From: Bipolaris cookei
Lineage: Eukaryota; Ascomycota; Dothideomycetes; Pleosporales; Pleosporaceae
Assembly: GCA_002286855.1 (NCBI GenBank)
Contig: NRSV01000025.1
Coordinates: forward strand, 124,001 to 188,000
Direction: 5' to 3'
DNA: 64,000 bases
Made by a program: the position numbers and the translations under genes. Shown one piece after another: positions 22,888-33,033 of this stretch (within the stretch, counting starts at the first letter, position 1; each line of letters starts with the position of its first letter). The notes beneath the pieces were generated by a model that saw only the letters and a program-made list of their open reading frames with translations, made no database searches and had not been told where the DNA came from.

Positions 22888-23645
22888 TTAGGTAAACAAC
22901 TCATGCCGTTCTGAAAGTAGCGCATTAGTGTCGTTAATTACTTTCTTAAGGCTGAGTCGTATCTCTGTACAGCGGCCTAGGAGAGGACGAAGAGGGCAGC
23001 TGACAATTAGCAGCATGAATTTACCTCCAGGCCGCTGCGATAGACATCTGCCGTTTAATCTATCTAAGATCACTGTTAACAGCGGACTGAAAAAGCCTGC
23101 TCTACTACACTCGTCAAGTCCATCAATAAAGCAGAACAGTGTACTCAGCTCTGGAGCTTTGATAAGCGCACAAAATATGTCCCACATAAATGGAAACATT
23201 GCCAGAGTTTCTTCGAAACGTCTTTCAGATATTTTGGTTGCTTCTAGGAGTTCCTGTGCTTCATTCAATCTTTCCAAGTTTGGATACACCAGCTGACTTA
23301 GCTCTGGGCGTTTAGTGATAATTTGGCTTACGAGCCCCTAGAACATAAGAGCAGATGTGTTGCTCATATCTTTTCTTCTGTTACAGAAGAACACCAGTTC
23401 CACATTTTTTACTGCTGCAATGCGTCCCTCTAGCTCCTCTGATAGAAAGATAGATAGCATTGTCTTGCCCTTGCCCGGACCGCCTGAGATCCATAACAAC
23501 CATGAGCCTCTGTCCTTATCGCCTTTTTTTGCTATCCAGTCATTACGGTAGCAATTCTCTTGTATAACACATTCACATATGCCTGGCGATATTCGACCTT
23601 TTGTGGCGATTATACTCTGACGGGCGATATAGGATCAGTAAATCA
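22888..23645 (-). pseudogene. Truncated NACHT-domain (NLR-like) gene remnant
   Basis: One minus-strand frame carries ATKGRISPG, RNDWIAKKG, LLWISGGPGKGKTM (P-loop), KNVELVFFCNRR, ITKRPELSQLVYPNLERL and FCFIDGLDECS (Walker B). This is the order seen in fungal NACHT NTPases of the STAND/NLR type, used in non-self recognition. A TAG at 23338-23340 interrupts it, and it ends at a TAA (22888-22890) in the middle of the NACHT domain. The N-terminal effector and the C-terminal repeats are missing. After the TAA the same frame continues into the membrane-protein remnant. The upstream limit near 23645 is approximate. As it stands it cannot encode a working sensor. Confidence 0.75.
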
Positions 23646-25374
23646 CTAGGGAGGAGCGCACGGCGACACCAAATTCCTGTTTGCTCTAATATCTCTATCG
23701 GGTGGTGATATTAGAAATATCTCATAGAGGAAGAACCAAAGATACCTTTGGATTTGCTTTCCTGGTTTATTTTGAGTCTAGTGCGAATAATCTCTTCTCT
23801 ATGCTTCATCATCAGAGTTATCAACAATCAAGCTCATCATGGCTTCAAGAGAGTGGTCGGATCGGGACTGATTTTGAGCTATCAAACATTCCCTGCGCGG
23901 GGCTTTCTAGAAAGTACTAATAAAGCTTCAAAGACGCTTCGGGATAAATGTAGTTTGGTATGAGAACGATAGTGTTTCTATAAGAATCAGGCTGAATTCG
24001 GTGGTTGAAGCACGATCTAGGCACCGATGTAGCACAACCTCACGGAAGCAGCTCAGCCTTGTGTTACAAGTAACAGAAAGATTCTTTCCTTGACAAGAGA
24101 CGAGAAGGCTGGAGGCCCATGGACGTCCACGTCAGAAGGTAATGATCATCGCGGGGCCTGAGGTCACGTGATATGGTATCCCGCCAAGGCTGGCCATCCG
24201 GGATGGCAGTGCATGAAGGGATAGCAAGACTGGAAGCAATGAGGATATAAGGATGGATGAATTTCATTATTACTCTCGTTTCAGTCAATTCAATTGTACT
24301 TTCTTACTAGTTACTTTACTTAACAAGATTGTTACATTGTTATTCTATCTAGCACTAGCATAGAATTGATTGTCCTTACTTCCGGTTACATCCATAACTC
24401 TTTTTCGCTAGGAATTGCCAGACAAATCGCACGGCTTACCGCAGATTGTCGCCTCGCCCTAATCCGGACTAAGACTAGCAAAGTATAACCAAACCCCGTA
24501 TAACACCTTGTTAGCCACTAACACGCACATCGTGTTGCGTCATTTGAAAATCACACCTCCCCTCTAAAATGAAAACGAAAGCCTGATCTCTGAAGAACAA
24601 TTTGGTATTAGGATTAATTCCTTTTCGCCGTTTTAAGTTGCCGTAATAAGGAGTTGCTGTCACGTGAAATTGACTAGATGTTGAATGGACTCTATTGGCT
24701 AGCCAGCGCTTGGTGTTAGCAAGATGTCTAAGTCAATACAGCTAGTTGCACGGTGTACACAGCGTGCGGGTAGGTGGGGGTGGCAAGTAACTATGGTTCA
24801 TTGCTATCTCTGTTCTACGTTCAAAGGAAAAAGGGTTGATGTACTCCTGGGTTCGTGCACAAGTATCCGTGGGGAACCGGAGTCACGCGATCACTCCCTC
24901 AGTGCCTGATTTAGGTTCGGACACTAGATGATATACTCAGGGATCCTTCTAATCTCGGGCTAGTTAGCGTACAACATCCATACCTTCGAGACCCATCTCA
25001 TGCACCCCCTCCCCCTTTCCCCCTTTATATTACCCGTGAAAGTTTTCACATTTTAGTGCTGAACCAGCTTTTTTGAAAATTTCTCCTTCGTTGACTACTG
25101 TACCCTTTTTTAGAGAAGAATTCCTATATCTAGCTACTTTCGTTATAGCTACGTATAAGTCAATACACAAATTGATTACAGAAAAAAACCTCATAATGCT
25201 AATTATGGCTTTCCGACTTTGGACAATTGGTGCAGAGCAGATCTAAAAGGGGGCGATAATCAGCATGCGTATACACCAGAAACCGCTCGTTTAATGACCA
25301 AGGAGATGGCGTAAGTGATTTGAGGCCGACAATCTCTCTATTCCTAATGTCTCAGCTAGCCCTCTTAAGCTCAG
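23646..25374. other. Gene-free stretch in the accessory island
   Basis: No supported gene on either strand. 24000-24400 has a TATAAGGATGG motif followed by T/A-rich sequence, which resembles a retrotransposon LTR, but I could not find matching ends or a target-site duplication. The rest is AT-rich with only short frames. Confidence 0.4.
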
Positions 25375-25824
25375 CTATTCGAGCTTACTCTTTAGTTTAT
25401 TGCTCAAAGCAATGAGACCAAAATCCACCTCTTCATCTAATGCAGATATCTCCAAGTGCGTCATACTTAGAAGTATAGGTACATGCTTGTCACGCGAGTC
25501 CAGGTGCCACTTCAGGATACAAAGCGCAGGGTACGCCGACTTGCCGCGCGCGACCTTGGTATTAGTTATACCTAGTATAAGCTGCAAGAGTGTAGCTTCC
25601 AAGCCGCTGCCTAACATCAGCTATTTAATGGACGGAAGGTTCATCGCAGTAGCGGTCAGCAGTGCTACAGAAGTGGTGGAAATCGTTGTTCTGGCATTGA
25701 GACTGGCCCTACAAAGTTTGTAGGCCCTGAGCGCAATATCATCTTGGACGAGCTGGGCGACCGCCCGTGGCTCGTTCTCTAGGAGCATCGGTAGCAGGCA
25801 CTGCTGCAGCACGGCTTCCACCAT
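25375..25824 (-). pseudogene. Possible remnant of an unidentified gene (one internal stop)
   Basis: Two open frames, 25824-25621 and 25617-25375, are in the same register and are separated by a single TAG at 25621-25623. Joined, they give about 150 residues with a regular Leu/Ala-rich helical pattern (VLQQCLLPMLLENEPRAVAQL, then ILKWHLDSRDKHVPILLSM). This looks like the C-terminal helical part of a larger protein, but I do not recognise the family. No start, promoter or upstream exon is evident. It may be a fragment left by rearrangement. Confidence 0.3.
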
Positions 25825-26393
25825 GCTGTTGCTGGCTTCACCTGGGGCAAAGTAGACTCATGGGCAGGAGTCGCTCCATCAACGCGAAGGGTTCGGATTT
25901 TAAGAACACAGTGGGGTTTATCTGCTAGATACTCTAAATCTATGAGGGATCAGCCAAAGAAAACTTACCTTTCCCACCACACCCTGTACGCTGGAGCCGC
26001 CCGTGGCACATGGCGTTATCAACGCCGCTTTGTTTGGAGTAGGTTCTCTGGAAGGCTATGATACCTCGGCGGTGCGGGTATTCCTACGATTGTATAAGTG
26101 GACAATAACATAATCAACGTTCAGGCTCTGCCTACAAATGTAGAGCACGGTGTATTATCATAGTTACAACGAGACCCCGCAAATACCACCAGCATCTCCG
26201 TTACGGAAATCGTTCCTATTACGAACATGTACAAAATATGCAATATTGAAAATCCCTGTCCACTCTAAGTTCCCCTCTTTCCCCTCTGAAACAATCTATA
26301 CATATGCATGAAATATCGATACCAACCCCATCCATTATGTCCTCAATTTCCAAGCAACAGAAGCAATACCGCACAAAATCCCCTCTCCCCACA
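25825..26393. other. Intergenic, 3' flank of HECT ligase
   Basis: No gene is supported. Frames at 26219-26749 are the reverse or shifted reading of the HECT gene and its 3' flank. Confidence 0.4.
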
Positions 26394-29300
26394 CTACACA
26401 AGCCCAAACCCCTTGGAACTCCGTATAGCCAAAAGCATCTTCCTCTCCATAACCCCTCTATCCCTATACTCAGGCAAATACAACTTTCCAAAGCACGTCG
26501 AGCTACTCGGCAGCGCATGTGGCGCGCCCCCAATCTTCGCAATGTGAAACGTGATACTCTCGTACCCAGTAACAGGCACACGATCTGACGCCGTGACGAA
26601 CTCAAGGAGGTGTCGACAATCCTCTTGGCTGTATTTCTCGACAATATCCCAGAAAGTTTGGATGGTGGGATTGGTGGCACTGTAGCCTTCTTCGTATTTT
26701 GCGCAGCGTTTGAGGTCGGCGATGGAGATATGCTGGGTTCCTTCGACAAGGGCGCGGAGGGTGGCGGGGGTGAAGAGGTGGAGGCTTTTGGGTTTGATGC
26801 AGGTTAGGAAGCCTTTGAGGAAGGATTGGAGTTGTGGGGCGACAGAATCGTAGGTTAGTACGCGGATATAGTCGCGGACGTATTGGTTGCGGTTTTCGTT
26901 TGTTACCAGGTCTGGTTCTTGGTCGGGACATTCGTTGCTGAATGGGTGCTTGAGGTTGTGGTCGATCCGCTGGCCGTACACCTCGTAACTGAAGACGTAT
27001 TCGCGCATGAAGACGTCCTCGACATCGCCGTCACTCCAGGATAATAATTCTTGAAAACTGTCTGCCAAGGCTAGCCAACCGTCTCTGATGTATTCCAAGG
27101 CGTCTTGCTCAACAGCATGGACACAACGTGAACTGCCGTTAGTTTGGAGATATTCGTAAAAGGCCAATGGGAACGTGACCGGAAGCGTAATGCCGTTGTA
27201 TACAGCGAGGCTAAATAGGATGCCAAGCATTTCAAATTTCCACAGCGGTTCGAGACTCTTGGGCTGAAACCAAGTCATTCTCGTTTGCGGGTCGATTGTG
27301 AACATGCCTTGTAAAGTTAGGTTATGCCTTAATGCAAAAAAACCCCCGCAGGTACTTACCATGCTGAGGCTTGAAAGCCTCACTAAGAATTACGCGGAAA
27401 AACTCATATGTTACTCCGCCGTGATCGACACCAATTTCTCCTTCACCATGCCCCATCTTAACTTTGAGCGGCTTGAGAAGCATTCTTTTGTCCTGGCCCC
27501 ACAGTTGATCAAGGGTGTCTTTTAGTGGATCTTCTCGACTGACATCCAAGACGAGGTATTCGCTAAGGGTAACCTTCAGACGACTCTTAATGACCCACCA
27601 ATAGGGTTCTCGAAGGAATATCTTGAGTGATGTTTGCATCTGCTGAGTGCGCATGGTATGGTCATAATGCTTCATCATCTCTGAGAAGTTGATCGTGCGA
27701 AAGTACGCGACCAGATGTTGAGCGGAGAATAGGCAAGTGTACTGCAAAATGTGGAGGGTGTTTGGCTTTTCCTTCCATGCGACGAATGCCGCAGGCTCGC
27801 TCACCGCGTTAAGACGCTCGTTCAGGATAGGCATTTCAAACATTTTGGGGTGCAAGTTGAGAAACTGGTATTTCGAATCTGTGAGTGTTAGCTTGCCCTA
27901 TGTACTGGATATCGGTGGCTTACGAAGCTTATCCAGCATAACTACAGCAGTACCAACACTGGTCCATTTGTTGATCTCAGCCTTACCATCCCATTCTTTA
28001 ATTATAACAGTTCTCAGCCACTCTACGAACGTAGCTGTCACAGTCCAACCCGGATCACTCTCACTGTCTTGATCACGATTGAGCCTGCGCTTGTTTGCCA
28101 ATGCAACACGCTCCACTACTTTCAAGTGATTTATAACAACACCCAGAAGTGACTGATCAGTAATTAGAAATTCTTCATCGCCATCGCTCAGACTGTTGAG
28201 GATGTGTTCAAAGCAACATCGCGTTCCAATTGCGCGACACAAGCGACTTGCAAGGCGTAACGCGGGTTCATATTCGAGCTCATCAATAATGTCCATACAC
28301 GGGTCTGTGAAATTATCCGTGTTAGGGACTGCATGGGGTACAATGATACCCCATGATCGCAACTTTCGGATTTGTGCCCACGTATGCGGCCGACCTATCG
28401 GCACCAATGAGGTCAAGGCGTGTATGCATATCATGACAATATGAGCAACCTCTTCAGTACTGAGGTAGCGTGGTGGAGTGTCTGATTTACCGTTGCTTTT
28501 TTCTTGCCCCAACAGACTGTTAGGACGGGCGCTCTTGATTGATGGTCTCAGACGAGGGCTTTTGTGGAGGGCAAGTTTGGGAGGCGGCGCAAACAGGGCT
28601 TCCAGTGACAGGCACAAGCTATCGAAAATGAGAGCACCATTCCAGCGATTCCAGTCTCGAAAAGAGATAACCAAGTGATGCGAGTCAAGATGTGGAAGCG
28701 GCGAGTCCTTGAAGGCTGCGCTGCTCTCACAGAAAGACGAGAGCAACGTTTCAGGGTCGCTTAGTGTGTAGAACAATGATCGATTAATAATGAGCTTTGT
28801 TCGTCGGTTCGTACGATGACCGTCAAAGTCTACGACATGATTGAAGTCCATAGGTCTTTTGTCTCCATCAGGGCGTATCTCTTCTTTGAGTTCATCTAGA
28901 ATGCTGCAGCTCAAGCTAGACAAGACAGATATACTGTTATCCATCTGGCTCGAACTTGCAGAATCTCCCTTAGGACTCTCTAGTGCTTTTGACGTTTTTC
29001 TTGTACCGTTCGTAATGGTTGGGTTCGCTCCTCCAATCGTGAAACTTTTTTTACCGGACTTTGAAATGGATAGCATGGTTGCAGCTGTCGCTCCATCGAA
29101 TGGAGTGCTGTCTGTATCTGTGTAGGATTGGCTTCGCGCTTTGCTATTTGGAGGGTGGTAAGGTATCCTGTGAATATGCTGACCATTGTGAACAGCTTGT
29201 GCAGCTGACTTGCCCGTTGCTGCTTTGTCATAGGCTTTTTGTGAATGTTCACATCCAGTGTGGGGCTTTGCATTCATATGTGCTAAACTGATACGTTCCT

Positions 29301-30188
29301 TTGAAGGCATCAACTCCAAACTAGTGTTCCTATCATGCCCGTTTGTCCTGGAGCTGTATTCATTTTGGGGAGAGGCGTCATGGGAGGGATGTAGAGAAGT
29401 AAGTATGGAGGCGGAACTGGGTATTTGTTTGGTATAAGAATATATCATGGCGAGACTGTCGTACAAATTCTGACCAAGAGCCTTTGGATCCTTCCTAACC
29501 TGTTGCCTGCGCATGAGCTCGCTCATAGTGCTAACCTGCTCTTGTTGAGGGTGGTGACGGACATGTGTGTCGCCTTGGCCAGTCTCAATACGTTTATCTC
29601 CATGCTGATGTGTTTGCTGCTTTGATGAAGCATGCAGGATAGAGTCTTTGTCCAAACCATGTGTCGGCTGTACTGAGCTACCGCCCAGTTCGAATGAAGA
29701 CGGCGCTATCTTGAGGTCATGAAGACACAGTCCTCTCTGGGGGTCGCCTTGACTGGCAAGGTAGTGGGCAAGGGCGGTGGCAGTAAGGTGTGTAGGAGGT
29801 CGGTGGGGCTTGGAGGCATTGCGCTTGTGGGATGAGAGGCAAGTGGGGGTAGTGCAGTAGGGGCTCTTACAGCCGTAGAGGATCTGGGACAGGTAGCTGT
29901 CATGATCAGCGCATTGTCTAAGGTGCACGAACCGAGGGTGACCTACTGCCGCACAAGGTACTGGAACTGGCGCTGGCGCTCCGTTTGGAAGCATTCCAAC
30001 ACCCGACGAGGGTCTTGTACCTCTACAACATTGCTCAATCGGGTACTGTCTATGGCACGTGACGGAAGCCTTGGCAGTTCTCCCAGCATCGCCGTCGATG
30101 ATAAGGTTGGGTGCGAGAGAGTGCGCGGAGGGTCGCGCGGGTGCTCCATCGCTTGTGACATGGCCATGTCATCGGCGGCTGCAATCAT
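26394..30188 (-). CDS. HECT-type E3 ubiquitin ligase (UBE3A/Hul4-like)
   Basis: Transfers ubiquitin from an E2 to substrates through a catalytic Cys thioester. Four exons keep frame: 30188-29947, 29896-27924, 27878-27360 and 27307-26394, giving 1,215 aa. The N-terminus carries an AZUL-like zinc module (ILYGCKSPYCTTPTCLS, Cys near 90, 95 and 100) that is created only when intron 1 is removed with the acceptor at 29897. The HECT domain fills the last 350 residues or so, with VDHGGVTYEFFRVILSEAF, PQHGMFT across intron 3, and the catalytic SSSTCFGKLYLPEY (Cys near residue 1183). It shares a divergent promoter with REI1. The middle, about residues 150-400, is Ser/Lys-rich and poorly conserved in appearance. 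Substrates are unknown. Confidence 0.9.
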
Positions 30189-30712
30189 CTAAGCGCGAAA
30201 GGGGAGTAAAGACGGTGGCTGGCAGGGCTTGCGTGAATGTCATAGCGCGCTGGAGCGGTCACGTACTGAGCGTCTCATCTCAGACGAGCAGGTCTCGACA
30301 GGCCATAGGGCTGAGTAGCGGCCAGTGGGTTGGTTGCTCTTGCCATGCGGCTCTCACCCGCTGCAGGGATGCCATGTGCCCGTGGCTTGGCGCCACAGCT
30401 GATGTCATGGCCGTCCACTTCAATATTCGCCGCATCCCCCGTCGCTGCGCCCTTTCCACCAGCTCCGCCGTGACCAAGATTGCCCATAGTGTCTGCATCT
30501 CAAACACTGTCTCTGGTACCCATTAATCAGCGCCGTATCATCCGGTTAGAGAATTTTGCCCCCGGCCAGTCATAAAGGCCCTGACTCCAACCGCGCTACT
30601 GTTTCCCACACTTAACCCCCACCTAGTCGCCTTTTATTTCTCCCCTCTCCTCTCGCCTCCCTCCGCCCCTCTGAGTGCAATCACGCCCAAGCCCTCGAAA
30701 ACAGCAGCAGAT
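30189..30712. promoter_or_regulatory. Divergent promoter region, HECT ligase / REI1
   Basis: A 524-bp spacer between two divergent starts. It carries a strong pyrimidine tract at about 30630-30672 directly upstream of the REI1 ATG, typical of fungal housekeeping promoters. Open frames across it (30059-30526 and others) have no recognisable content. Confidence 0.5.
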
Positions 30713-32377
30713 ATGGCGTCGCAAGTGCCTACCCAGGCGAATATCCAGTCCACACATCCTTTTACCTGCAACACATGCCAGGTCGCCTTCCGGTCCAGCG
30801 AATTGCAGCGGGCGCATATGCAAACCGACTGGCATCGCTATAACCTCAAGCGCCGCGTTGCTTCCCTCCCTCCTCTGTCCTCCGAAATCTTCACTGAGAA
30901 GGTCCTCGCCAACAAAGCCAGCGCTGCCGCCACTGCTGCCAAGGCTTCATTTGAAAAGTCGTGCTCCGCCTGCCAGAAAACATACTTTAGCGAGAATGCC
31001 TACAACAACCATCTCAACAGCCAAAAGCACCGTATGAATATGGCAAAATCCGCAAAGGGTGCGCACTTGGATGATGTCGCGTCCGTGACCGGTTCCATGG
31101 TCAGCTCTGCCTTTTCTCTCGGAGAGTCCATGGCTGAGTCTGAGGCTACTATCAATGGCGATGCGGATACTGAAATATCTGATCTCGCCCATGTTGTAAA
31201 AAAGACTACTCTCAATGGCGAGGCTCCTGCGTCAGAAGAGTCTGCTGGAGCCCAAGACGATAAGAGCTCAATCGCCGCCTCTACCAAACCTGCAGGTGAT
31301 CCTCTACTTGATTGCCTGTTCTGCAACTACAAGTCTCCCAGTTTCCAGCTCAACGTCACACATATGGGCCGATTCCACGGCATGTTCATACCCGAAAAGG
31401 AATTCCTTGCACAACCGGAAGAGCTGATTAAGTACCTGCATGAGAAGGTACATGTCTACAACGAGTGCTTGAAGTGCCACAAGGTACTCCACACTGCCTC
31501 TGGCATCCAAACACACATGCGCGACCGCGGTCACTGCATGATTGCCTTCGACACTGACGTAGAGCTTGTTGAGATTGGCGAGTTCTACGACTTCCGAAGT
31601 TCGTACCCAGACGCCGCTGACTTCAACGAGAGAGAAGAGGAGGCTGAGGATTCAGACGACTCTTCGTCAACCACAGGAGGTGGAATTAAGCTTGGAGCGA
31701 GACGCGAGACCAAGACGACCACCGAAGATGACGCTGCCATGTCTAGCAACGCCGAAGAAGACGAGGGCTGGGAGACAGACAGCACCGTCTCAAGCGTGCC
31801 CACAGATGAAATCACAGCTGTCCCCATCGACCGCAGCCACCGCCACAAGTCCCTCAGCAAGTCCAAGCACCATAGTCATACAGACCCGCGTCCACACCGC
31901 GCAGCAGACGGCTTCCACTCGCACGCCCACCACACACCCCAGGCTGTTTACTACGACGACTACGAGCTGCATCTGCCTTCAGGCCGCACCGCTGGCCACC
32001 GCTCCCTAAACAAGTACTATCGCCAGAATCTGCGCAACTACCCCGGCGTAGCCGAGCGCATGGAAGAAGCCCAACGCCGCGCCATCCCCGGCGCCCTCCC
32101 CGCCCCCGAAGACCAAGACGGCGACACCAACATGGACCCTGCCGATCAGCAAGTCCAACTCCGTGGCCGCGGTCACGACGTCAAGCGCCAGCTCATCTCA
32201 TCCCGTAACAACGGACTCCACGGCATGATGGGCGTGACGGATGCGAAGAAGAAGGAAGTCGAGGCTGTGGAGAAGCGGGATCGCCAGAAGGAGCAGCGTA
32301 TGAGGAATAGGTACCAGGCCGGCAATGAGAGGAGGAATAACCACCAGAAACATTTCCGCGATCCGCTACTGCAGTAG
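30713..32377 (+). CDS. rei1: Cytosolic 60S ribosome biogenesis factor REI1 (C2H2 zinc fingers)
   Basis: REI1/ZNF622-type factor that acts late on cytoplasmic pre-60S subunits, helping release and recycle export factors such as Arx1. Single exon, 554 aa. Zinc finger 1 is near residues 19-41 (FTCNTCQVAFRSSELQRAHM) and finger 2 lies at about 84-107 (CSACQKTYFSENAYNNHL). A third and a fourth lie in the middle (LDCLFCNYKS and CLKCHKVLHTASGIQTHM, followed by the conserved RGHCMIAFD). An acidic stretch and a His-rich segment follow, then a conserved C-terminal region (GHRSLNKYYRQNLR) and a basic tail. The start sits directly after the pyrimidine-rich promoter tract. The length is somewhat above that of yeast Rei1 because of the acidic and His-rich insert. 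Confidence 0.92.
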   Translation: MASQVPTQANIQSTHPFTCNTCQVAFRSSELQRAHMQTDWHRYNLKRRVASLPPLSSEIFTEKVLANKASAAATAAKASFEKSCSACQKTYFSENAYNNHLNSQKHRMNMAKSAKGAHLDDVASVTGSMVSSAFSLGESMAESEATINGDADTEISDLAHVVKKTTLNGEAPASEESAGAQDDKSSIAASTKPAGDPLLDCLFCNYKSPSFQLNVTHMGRFHGMFIPEKEFLAQPEELIKYLHEKVHVYNECLKCHKVLHTASGIQTHMRDRGHCMIAFDTDVELVEIGEFYDFRSSYPDAADFNEREEEAEDSDDSSSTTGGGIKLGARRETKTTTEDDAAMSSNAEEDEGWETDSTVSSVPTDEITAVPIDRSHRHKSLSKSKHHSHTDPRPHRAADGFHSHAHHTPQAVYYDDYELHLPSGRTAGHRSLNKYYRQNLRNYPGVAERMEEAQRRAIPGALPAPEDQDGDTNMDPADQQVQLRGRGHDVKRQLISSRNNGLHGMMGVTDAKKKEVEAVEKRDRQKEQRMRNRYQAGNERRNNHQKHFRDPLLQ

Positions 32378-33033
32378 TTGCGTCTGTTTCCTTTTGGGGG
32401 GTCTACGACTTCGCTTTTTCCTTTGTTATGCGGTTTAGTAACGAGTTATGAGCATGATTGGCGTTTGTGATGTACTCTTGTTTTCTTTTTTTGTTTTTCA
32501 GTGTAAAAGTGAGAATGGAAGAGAGAGAAAGAGAAGTACAGACTAGCTGGCCGGTTTGGAAGAAGGAATTAGGGTGGGTGTGTAGCTCGTATTGCTAGTG
32601 CTCTAGAGCATTTTTGCTCCTCCCTTTGGGAGGTTTTGGCATTAGAATTGTTAAAGTTGTTTTTGGGCTTGGTTATCTTCTATATATGGATGTGATGTTA
32701 GATACTACTATTTACTGTCCTTTGCCCTGGCAGTTAATTCGTGAGGAATATTGCGGCACATATGTATGCGGCATGACTATTTTACGACAGGACGAAGAGC
32801 AATAAGGTCACTGAACTGTCATTCACACATCCTTTTACTAGAAGCATCACTCCCACTCATATATTCAACATTACAATGGTATTCCTACTACTCATATCAA
32901 ATATTGGTCCACTTCCATGGACAACGCAAACCAAAACATCACTCTTTTATCCTAATTCTCCTCAGTACGTTTACCAATTCACTGAACTTTTCTCAAACCC
33001 TAGTCATCACTTTTTTTCTTTGAGTCTTTGTTA
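32378..33033. other. Convergent 3' flanks of REI1 and RIF1
   Basis: AT-rich tail-to-tail spacer with T runs on both strands, consistent with two 3' UTRs. No ORF with family features is visible. Confidence 0.45.

Noticed and set aside
24000..24400. LTR-like stretch (TATA motif then T/A-rich sequence)
   Set aside because: No matching TG...CA ends with equal 5-bp flanks could be found.
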